Source: a bacterium (GTDB lineage: Bacteria; Krumholzibacteriota; Krumholzibacteriia; LZORAL124-64-63). Taken from it: DNA of 52,189 bases. Under the pieces are notes generated by a model. The model saw only the letters and a program-made list of their open reading frames with translations, was not told where the DNA came from and searched no databases. The DNA lies in NCBI GenBank assembly GCA_018814885.1, contig JAHIYU010000152.1, positions 1 through 52,189 of the forward strand, written 5' to 3'. Each line of letters opens with the position of its first letter. Position 1 is the stretch's first letter. Positions 45,055 through 52,189 of the stretch are shown here, one piece after another. Position numbers and translations under genes: made by a program.

Positions 45055-46092
45055 TCAGGGCAGCCTGTTCAATGTTTGCAGGAACGAATGTATGCCTTGT
45101 ATGGCCTTGTCGTAGGGCATGCGACGCAGGCCGAGCACGGCCAGGATGCCCTGCCGACCGGCCAGGTGGAACGGCGAAGCGATCATCCCGAAAGACTGCA
45201 GGTCGTCCACCGGATTCTCCGAGCCGATCCAGACGGCCAGGCCCTCCTCGTTCTCCGGACTGAGCCGCTGCAGCGTCTCGCGAATCGCACTCGGCGACTC
45301 GAGGAATCGCACCAGCTTTTTCAGGCGGTCCGGATCGGAGAATTCCGGCTCGTCGAGCACGTTGGCCACACCCATCAGCTCCAGCTCCGCAGTCTCCACG
45401 TCGCCGAACAGCTCGGAGCCGAGGTGCGCCATCTCGTGGGCACAACGTCCGGCGGGTGACGTCTCCGGCGCCAGCGAAGCGAGCACACCGCCGCGTATCT
45501 CGGAAACGGTGCGGCCGGAAACGCGCTCCGTGAGCATCCGTGCGGCGTCATCCAGGATCTCGGGAGAATAGTCGCTGTCGACGGCGAAGGTGCCGGTGCG
45601 CACCAGGGCGTTCTCGAGCACGAGCACCATCAGGATGCGCCGTCCCTCCTTGGGGTAGAGATCGAGCCGGAGGGCGCGAACCGAATCCCAGGCCGGTCCC
45701 ATGATGATGCTGATGCTGTCGGTCAGACGACAGAGCAGCGAAGCCAGGGCCTTGACCATGGCGTGGGTGCCGGCGGAGCGCTCCAGTTCCAGTTCGACCT
45801 GCGGACGCAGCACCGCGGCCGGCGCGGGAACCAACGCGCCGACACCGGCCAACAGACGGTTGACGAAGGCGCGGAACCCGGCGTCGGTCGGGATGCGCCC
45901 GGCGGAGGTGTGGGGTTTGACCAGCAGGCCGTCTTCCTCCAGGCGAGCCATGACGGCGCGCACGGTGGCCGACGATACCGGGCCGCCCAGCCAACGGGAG
46001 ACGAGCGAGGAGCTGACCGGCTGTCCGGAACCGCTGTAGAGCCGGACGACCGCGTCGAGAATCGCGTCTCTTCTGTCTTCCGTAGGGGACAT
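45055..46092 (-). CDS. hrcA: HrcA, heat-shock transcriptional repressor
   Basis: A 345-residue HrcA. Seen: winged helix-turn-helix (GQPVSSSLVSRWLGGPVSSATVRAVMARLEE in sections), LLVKPHTSAGRIPTDAGFRAFV and the C-terminal GAF-like domain. HrcA binds the CIRCE operator and is activated by GroEL. First gene of hrcA-grpE-dnaJ. AGAGGA precedes the ATG. A degenerate operator overlaps the promoter. Confidence 0.95.
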   Translation of the reverse strand: MSPTEDRRDAILDAVVRLYSGSGQPVSSSLVSRWLGGPVSSATVRAVMARLEEDGLLVKPHTSAGRIPTDAGFRAFVNRLLAGVGALVPAPAAVLRPQVELELERSAGTHAMVKALASLLCRLTDSISIIMGPAWDSVRALRLDLYPKEGRRILMVLVLENALVRTGTFAVDSDYSPEILDDAARMLTERVSGRTVSEIRGGVLASLAPETSPAGRCAHEMAHLGSELFGDVETAELELMGVANVLDEPEFSDPDRLKKLVRFLESPSAIRETLQRLSPENEEGLAVWIGSENPVDDLQSFGMIASPFHLAGRQGILAVLGLRRMPYDKAIQGIHSFLQTLNRLP

Positions 46093-46133
46093 GCGCTTCC
46101 TCTGCCTGAGTGATCCCGGCGAAACGACCTCAC

Positions 46134-46163
46134 AAGTTAGTGGGTTCCGGTCCGGAGTGTCAA
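46134..46163 (-). promoter_or_regulatory. hrcA promoter with a degenerate CIRCE-like operator
   Basis: TTGACA (46158-46163), 18-bp spacer, TAACTT (46134-46139). The -35 overlaps the hemW stop. At 46137-46163 the plus strand reads TTAG..., nine-base gap, GAGTGTCAA; against CIRCE (TTAGCACTC-N9-GAGTGCTAA) 11 of 18 bases agree with the exact spacing. Promoter is fairly sure; operator is tentative. Confidence 0.5.
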
Positions 46164-47362
46164 CAAGACGGCCGCGAACCCCGATACCGCATCGAGCGGG
46201 AATCGAGATTGCGGCTGAACGCCGCCTCCACCTCGTCGATGTGCAGCAGGCCCTTGCCCGACAGCCTCAGCCGGCCCCTGTCCAGGCGCCAGAGGCCCTC
46301 CCGGGCGCCGCGCGCCAGCCACTCCCGCGCCACCGGCAGGTCGGCGAGAGGCACACCCGCGCGCGTGCGCAGCGGCAGGATGATCTTCTCCAGGAGCCGG
46401 GCACGCCGGTCGAGGGTTTCGCACGAGGCCTCGGGCAGTCGCCCGCGCTCGATCTCGCTCGTGTATCGCTCGAGATCCCCGTGATTGGCATAGCGGCGGC
46501 GGCCCCAGAATCCGTGCGCGCCCGGCCCCAGCCCCAGGTAGGGCGCACGGCGCCAGTACGCCGCGTTGTGACGCGACTCCTCCCCCGGCAGGCAGAAATT
46601 CGATACCTCGTACTGCGCATAGCCGAGCCCGGCCAGGTCGGCGCGGGCTTCCAGGTAGATCCGCTCGGTCTCTTCACGGGGCGGCAGGCGCAGCCTGCCC
46701 GCCGCCACCGCCTCAGCCAGGGGCGTGCCCTCGTGCACTTCAAGGATGTACAAGGAGACGTGACCGACGCCGAGATCGCGGGCTTCGGCGAATTCCGCGC
46801 GCAGGCGCTCCGGGCGGCAACCCGGGGCCAGGATCCAGTCCGCCGACACCCGCCCGAAAGTGCGGGATGCGAGCCGCAGGGCTTCGCGGGCGGCGCCCGG
46901 TCCGCAGGAGCGGCCCAGCAGGGCGAGCACGCCCGGGTCGAGGCTCTGCACGCCCAGGCTGATGCGGTTCACGCCGGCGCCGCGCCAGGCCGCCGCCAGC
47001 GGCGCGGTGAAAGTCTCGGGATTGGCCTCGGCGGTGACCTCCGCGTCGGACGCGCGGCTCAGCCGGTCCCAGGTGCCGGCGAGCAGCGCCGCGAAGAGAT
47101 CCGGCTCCAGGCAGGACGGCGTGCCGCCCCCCACGTAACAGGTCGCGGCGAGGCGGGCACCGGATCCCGCCAGCAGGCCGCAGCCCGTGGCGCGCAGCGC
47201 GAACTCGCGCCGCACGGCGTCCACGTAGCGGCGCCTGCGGGATGGATCGTGGCGGTCGGTCCGGCAGAAATGGCAATAGGAGCACGATCGAGCGCAGAAG
47301 GGCACGTGCAGGTAGAGTCCGCCGCCCCCGTGGGGCGGCGCGGTCCGCCCCGTAGCGCTCAC
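46160..47362 (-). CDS. hemW: HemW-like radical SAM protein (oxygen-independent coproporphyrinogen oxidase family)
   Basis: A 400-residue radical SAM protein. The 4Fe-4S motif CARSCSYC (Cys at 23, 27, 30) follows LYLHVPF; then GGGTPS, ANPETF and RISLGVQSLD, and a C-terminal HemN-like domain. HemW is a heme chaperone rather than the oxidase itself; the CxxxCxxC followed by His (CHF) fits HemW. GTG start overlaps the lepB stop (GTGA). Confidence 0.9.
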   Translation of the reverse strand: MSATGRTAPPHGGGGLYLHVPFCARSCSYCHFCRTDRHDPSRRRRYVDAVRREFALRATGCGLLAGSGARLAATCYVGGGTPSCLEPDLFAALLAGTWDRLSRASDAEVTAEANPETFTAPLAAAWRGAGVNRISLGVQSLDPGVLALLGRSCGPGAAREALRLASRTFGRVSADWILAPGCRPERLRAEFAEARDLGVGHVSLYILEVHEGTPLAEAVAAGRLRLPPREETERIYLEARADLAGLGYAQYEVSNFCLPGEESRHNAAYWRRAPYLGLGPGAHGFWGRRRYANHGDLERYTSEIERGRLPEASCETLDRRARLLEKIILPLRTRAGVPLADLPVAREWLARGAREGLWRLDRGRLRLSGKGLLHIDEVEAAFSRNLDSRSMRYRGSRPSC

Positions 47363-48330
47363 CGGATCAGGTCCCCGATGCGGTTGAGCCGGGGGAGCTT
47401 CTTCGCCTTGTCCCACGACCAGTAGATGAAGAGGGCCTTGCCCCGGATCAGGTCGATGTCCAGCGGTCCCCAGTAGCGGCTGTCCTGACTGTTGAAGCGG
47501 TTGTCGCCCATCATGAAGATCATGCCCGCGGGCACCACGTAGGGCGCGCCGGTTTCGCGGGCGAGGGCGCGCAGGGCGTCCACATGGCGGTGCATGTCCA
47601 CGGACGTGAGCGTGAGCGTACCGTCGACATGGTCGCGCAGGGGATCGAGGTGCGGCCGGACGGTCTCCGCATCGAGCCCGACGTCTGCGGTCAGGGCCGC
47701 CTCGATGGACTCCACGAACCGCCGTGTCGAGATGAAACGGGTGCTCAGCGCGTCGGCGAGGCGGAAGTTCCGGTTGAAGGGCTTCGATATCTGAGACATG
47801 TCGCGATTGGTGTGCGGCTCGACGCGCGCGCCCGCGGAACGCAGCGAGGTGTCGTCCCGGGGGTGGCTGAGGTCGTCCTCGTAGACCTTGTCGTTGACGA
47901 AGAGCTTGCCGTCGCGCACTTCCACGCGATCGCCGGCCCCGGCGACGCAGCGCTTGATGTAGTCCAGGTCCCTGTCGAGCGGAAACTCGAAGACGATGAT
48001 GTCGCCCTGGCGCGGCTGGCGAATGGCCGGCAGCTTCAACACGGGGAGCCCGTCGATCAGTGTCCAGTTAACCAGGGGGATGCGGATGCGCGATGGAGTC
48101 TTGGCGCCGTAGAGGAACTTGTTGACGAACAGGAAGTCGCCGATCAGCAGGGTGCGCTCCATCGAACCGGTGGGGATGCGGAAGGCCTGGATGACGAACT
48201 GCCGGATGAGCAGGGCGATGAGAATCGCCGTGCCGATGGGCTTCACGTAGTCGGTCCACAAGCGGCGCCTGAAACTACGCTCCAGTCGCGCGGAGCCCCG
48301 CTCGGTCCTGTTCGCCTTGTCAGCGGCCAT
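47359..48330 (-). CDS. lepB: LepB, signal peptidase I, with an internal insertion
   Basis: A 323-residue membrane protease that cleaves signal peptides of exported proteins. One N-terminal helix (about 30-50), catalytic Ser56 in RIPTGSM, catalytic Lys126 in DYIKRCVAG, and box E MGDNRFNSQDSRYWG. Between Lys and box E there is an extra helical stretch of roughly 100 residues (about 150-260), not part of the usual core. GGAGG precedes the ATG. Follows lepA as in E. coli. Confidence 0.93.
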   Translation of the reverse strand: MAADKANRTERGSARLERSFRRRLWTDYVKPIGTAILIALLIRQFVIQAFRIPTGSMERTLLIGDFLFVNKFLYGAKTPSRIRIPLVNWTLIDGLPVLKLPAIRQPRQGDIIVFEFPLDRDLDYIKRCVAGAGDRVEVRDGKLFVNDKVYEDDLSHPRDDTSLRSAGARVEPHTNRDMSQISKPFNRNFRLADALSTRFISTRRFVESIEAALTADVGLDAETVRPHLDPLRDHVDGTLTLTSVDMHRHVDALRALARETGAPYVVPAGMIFMMGDNRFNSQDSRYWGPLDIDLIRGKALFIYWSWDKAKKLPRLNRIGDLIR

Positions 48331-48384
48331 ATCCGTTCTCCTCCGGTCTCATCGCTCGACCTTCAACACGGCCATGAAGGCTTC

Positions 48385-50151
<1,767 letters not shown>

Positions 50152-50179
50152 CGCGACGATCCCTGGGGTTGGGGACGGG

Positions 50180-50791
50180 TCAGAACTCCGCGGTCCAGCC
50201 GAGCGTCATCGCCGCGACGGGAGCGGCGCGGTGGGGCAGCTCGATGGGTTGGGGCTGTGCGCCGGGATCCCAGTCGTCCGGGACCGGCACCGGGTCCTGG
50301 TCGAACCGGTGCAGGTGCGCATCCACGTACGCGTCGACCGCAATGATAAGCAAGGCGCCCCCCGACCACCAAGCGTTGTCCCGCATCAACTCCCAGTATT
50401 CCACGATCTGATCGTGGTAGAAGGCACGCGAAATGTCGTTGGCGGCCGCAGCCTCGTAGAGCTTCAAGCGGACCGCCTTGCGGTCGTACATCAGCATGCG
50501 GCTCCAGAACCACATCTCGGCCCCGAAGGCCAGCACGGCGCGCCACCCGTTGTCGCTGTAGAGTTGCCCCCAGCCGGGAAAGACGGGCGTCATGTACACG
50601 GCCGCGGTGGCGTTGACCGGCGTGGGCGCGCGGTAGAGAGCGCTGTAAGCCGGCGTGAGCGAAGACAACGGCACGAAGGACGGTCCCGCCGACGAGGAAT
50701 CCGCCGCGGCGGCCGACGCTCCCCCGCCCGCCGCGACGGGCGTCGCCACGGACAGGACCAGCATCAGGGTCGCCGCAATCGCACGCATCAT
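50180..50791 (-). CDS. DUF5683-like exported/membrane protein
   Basis: A 203-residue protein with a signal peptide (RAIAATLMLVLSVATPVAAG) and the family's PGWGQLY motif near 75 followed by hydrophobic segments (about 80-100 and 140-158). Function of the family is unknown. ATG at 50791 overlaps the lipid kinase stop by four bases; GGAG upstream. The final residue is Phe, which does not by itself prove a barrel. Confidence 0.65.
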   Translation of the reverse strand: MMRAIAATLMLVLSVATPVAAGGGASAAAADSSSAGPSFVPLSSLTPAYSALYRAPTPVNATAAVYMTPVFPGWGQLYSDNGWRAVLAFGAEMWFWSRMLMYDRKAVRLKLYEAAAANDISRAFYHDQIVEYWELMRDNAWWSGGALLIIAVDAYVDAHLHRFDQDPVPVPDDWDPGAQPQPIELPHRAAPVAAMTLGWTAEF

Positions 50792-51687
50792 CCCGCTCCG
50801 TTCTTCACCGCCACCCGCAGGCTCCCGGGGTCCACCCGGAAACGATACGTCCCCGGCGGGATCCGTGCCGCTTCGCCGTCCCAGTGCACCGCCAGGGTCC
50901 GTCGCACTTCGACCTCGGCCGAGGCGGCGCGCGGATAGAGCACCTCCGGATCGGACAGATGCGTTCCCTTGATGCCCCGCGGGAGGATCAGCACCCTCTG
51001 CCAGGTCTTCAGGTCGCGCACCAGGCAGAAATCCAGCAGACCGTCGGCGGGATCGGCCCGCGGCGTCAACCGGAAACCGCCGCCGCAACGCGTCCCGTTG
51101 CCGATCTCGGCCAGGAGCCAGCGGCCGCCGAGGACGGTCTCGCCCGCACCGCCGGGATCGATGCGCCAGGTGGCCGCCGGCGCCTTGTAACCGGTCAGCA
51201 GACCCAGCGTCGCCACCGGATAACGCAGCCTCCCCCAGCGTCGCGAGACGTCGGCCGCCCGCAGGGACACCTCGCCGTTGAAGAAGAGCCCGCACGAGTT
51301 GATGAAGAAGCGTTCGGCGAAAGAGCACGCGTCGATCTCGGCGACGCGTCCCGAGACCGCCGCCGCCACGCCTTCCCGCGGCGACATGATGCCGAGTCCG
51401 TTGGCGAAATCGTTGCCGCTCCCGCACGGCAACAGCACCAGCGTGGCATCGGTTCCCGTCAGGCCGCAGGCTGCTTCGCTGACGGTCCCGTCGCCGCCGG
51501 CGACGGCCACCAGCGGATGACGAGCCGCCGCCCGGGCCGCCAGCTCCGGAGTACCGCCGGCCCGGCGCGTCACCAGGATCTCGCAATCGATCCCGTGGGC
51601 GCCGAGCAATCCGGCGGCGTCGCGCGGCGTCAGGCGTCCCCTCGCGGCGCCCGCAATGGGATTGATGATCACCGCCGCGGATGTCAT
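50788..51687 (-). CDS. Diacylglycerol kinase-family lipid kinase (YegS/DgkB-like)
   Basis: A 299-residue soluble lipid kinase. Seen: INPIAG at the N-terminus, catalytic-loop GGDGT at 64-68, GSGNDFANGLG, and a C-terminal beta domain with FNGEV and DGLLDFCLV. It probably phosphorylates diacylglycerol or a related lipid and recycles it to phosphatidate for CdsA. GAGG precedes the ATG at 51687. selC is 50 bases upstream. Confidence 0.85.
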   Translation of the reverse strand: MTSAAVIINPIAGAARGRLTPRDAAGLLGAHGIDCEILVTRRAGGTPELAARAAARHPLVAVAGGDGTVSEAACGLTGTDATLVLLPCGSGNDFANGLGIMSPREGVAAAVSGRVAEIDACSFAERFFINSCGLFFNGEVSLRAADVSRRWGRLRYPVATLGLLTGYKAPAATWRIDPGGAGETVLGGRWLLAEIGNGTRCGGGFRLTPRADPADGLLDFCLVRDLKTWQRVLILPRGIKGTHLSDPEVLYPRAASAEVEVRRTLAVHWDGEAARIPPGTYRFRVDPGSLRVAVKNGAG

Positions 51688-51737
51688 CGGATGACCTCGT
51701 TCGCCGATTGCCAGGTTCGGAGCGGAAGGAAAGCCCT

Positions 51738-51836
51738 TGGCGGGAATGTGTGGGAATCGAACCCACCTCGGACGGTTGTACGCGCCCGACACAAGGATTT
51801 GAAGTCCCGGGGGGCCACCAGACCCCATCCACTCCC
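51738..51836 (-). tRNA. selC: tRNA-Sec (selenocysteine, anticodon TCA), selC
   Basis: A 99-nt long tRNA. Anticodon loop CTTCAAA gives TCA. Typical tRNA-Sec features: a 6-bp D-stem (GGGGTC/GGCCCC) with a TGGT loop, a long variable arm (CGGGCG/CGTCCG, 8-base loop), T-arm GTGGG-TTCGATT-CCCAC, discriminator G and encoded CCA. The acceptor has seven good pairs; the eighth is G with A, and the anticodon stem holds a mismatch. It reads UGA as selenocysteine with SelB. No selA, selB or selenoprotein lies in the window. Confidence 0.93.
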
Positions 51837-51854
51837 GCGAACCATCATGGGAGG

Positions 51855-51860
51855 ATAATA
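51855..51860 (-). promoter_or_regulatory. Possible -10 element of selC
   Basis: TATTAT lies 18 bases before the selC 5' end in the 33-base gap to ridA. No good -35 is visible, so this is tentative. Confidence 0.35.
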
Positions 51861-51869
51861 CAGCAGTGC

Positions 51870-52189
51870 TCAGGATGCCACGACGATCAGATCGATCATG
51901 ACCTGCGCGCCCAGCGGCAGCGACGCGACCTGTACGGCGGCGCGGGCCGGGGGGGCCTCCCCGAAGAATTCCGCGTAGACCTCGTTCACCGCCGCGAAGT
52001 CGGCCAGGTCGGCCAGATAGAGCGTCGCCCTCGCGGTGTCGGTCATGGACAGGCCCGCCGCCGCGACGACGGCCGCCAGGTTGGTCAGCGCCCGGCGTGC
52101 CTGCGCGGCCGCGCCTCCCTGGACCAGGTCGCCCGTGGCGGGGTCGAGCCCGATCTGCCCGGCCGTGTAGAGCGCGCCGCCGGCCAGCA
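51870..52189 (-). CDS. ridA: RidA-family reactive intermediate deaminase (N-terminus outside window)
   Basis: The C-terminal 105 residues are visible. Seen: LYTAGQIGLDPATGDL, AQARRALTNLAAVVAAAGL, TLYLADLADF, VNEVYAEFF and the C-terminal ARAAVQVASLPLGAQVMID with the conserved Arg that binds carboxylate. RidA hydrolyses 2-aminoacrylate and related enamines to protect PLP enzymes. The TGA stop is at 51870. The first 15 or so residues are missing. Confidence 0.93.
   Translation of the reverse strand, partial: LAGGALYTAGQIGLDPATGDLVQGGAAAQARRALTNLAAVVAAAGLSMTDTARATLYLADLADFAAVNEVYAEFFGEAPPARAAVQVASLPLGAQVMIDLIVVAS

Noticed and set aside
50180..51832. A 550-codon fused frame linking the lipid kinase region and the DUF5683-like protein
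   Set aside because: The lipid kinase is encoded in another frame with its own motifs; only the last 203 codons of this frame are a gene.

Overview
The window is G+C-rich, densely packed bacterial chromosome that is almost entirely vertically inherited housekeeping DNA. Nearly all genes lie on the minus strand. The organism is Gram-negative: it has a TamA-like barrel, TamB, a protease/propeller/barrel fusion, RseP and a lipoprotein. Two secreted proteins end in a FlgD-like immunoglobulin domain preceded by a Pro-Asn-Pro motif, a type of C-terminal domain common in high-GC candidate phyla of the FCB group (Eisenbacteria/Krumholzibacteria-like). That placement is inference from style only; no 16S rRNA is present.

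Layout, left to right. 1-337: gatC and the first codons of gatA. 434-5050: two secreted plus-strand proteins, an M1-type aminopeptidase and a beta-propeller-like protein. 5133-18033: a minus-strand block of a diguanylate cyclase, a UvrD/PcrA helicase, a three-part outer-membrane fusion protein, tamB and tamA. 18114-18551: a small plus-strand lipoprotein. 18566-26941: the classic translation and envelope cluster rplM-rpsI-rpsB-tsf-pyrH-frr-uppS-cdsA-dxr-rseP. 27164-33485: recJ-relA-dtd-maf-mtnA, linked by 4-base overlaps or short gaps. 33565-35264: RNase P RNA with a clear promoter, about 370 bp of nested long palindromes, rnhA, and two tRNA genes with their own promoter and terminator. 35327-41319: dnaG-rpoD and mutS2. 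41323-47362: hrcA-grpE-dnaJ-rsmE-yqeY-cvpA and hemW. 47359-52189: lepA-lepB, a DUF5683-like protein, a diacylglycerol-kinase-family lipid kinase, the selenocysteine tRNA gene selC, and a ridA fragment.

Together the genes cover translation (ribosomal proteins, EF-Ts, RRF, LepA, GatCAB, tRNAs), replication and transcription (DnaG, RpoD), stringent response (RelA/SpoT), heat shock (HrcA, GrpE, DnaJ), isoprenoid and phospholipid supply (Dxr, UppS, CdsA), protein export (LepB, RseP) and outer-membrane assembly (TamA, TamB). Several promoters with a TTGACA-like -35 and 17-18 bp spacing can be read directly, and two share the stop codon of the upstream gene. Many essential genes use TTG or GTG starts backed by strong Shine-Dalgarno sequences.

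The most unusual items are the palindromic repeat pair between rnpB and rnhA, the gluzincin/propeller/barrel fusion next to tamAB, and selC, which implies a selenocysteine pathway elsewhere in the genome. I did not find a defence island, CRISPR array, prophage, transposase gene or biosynthetic cluster.
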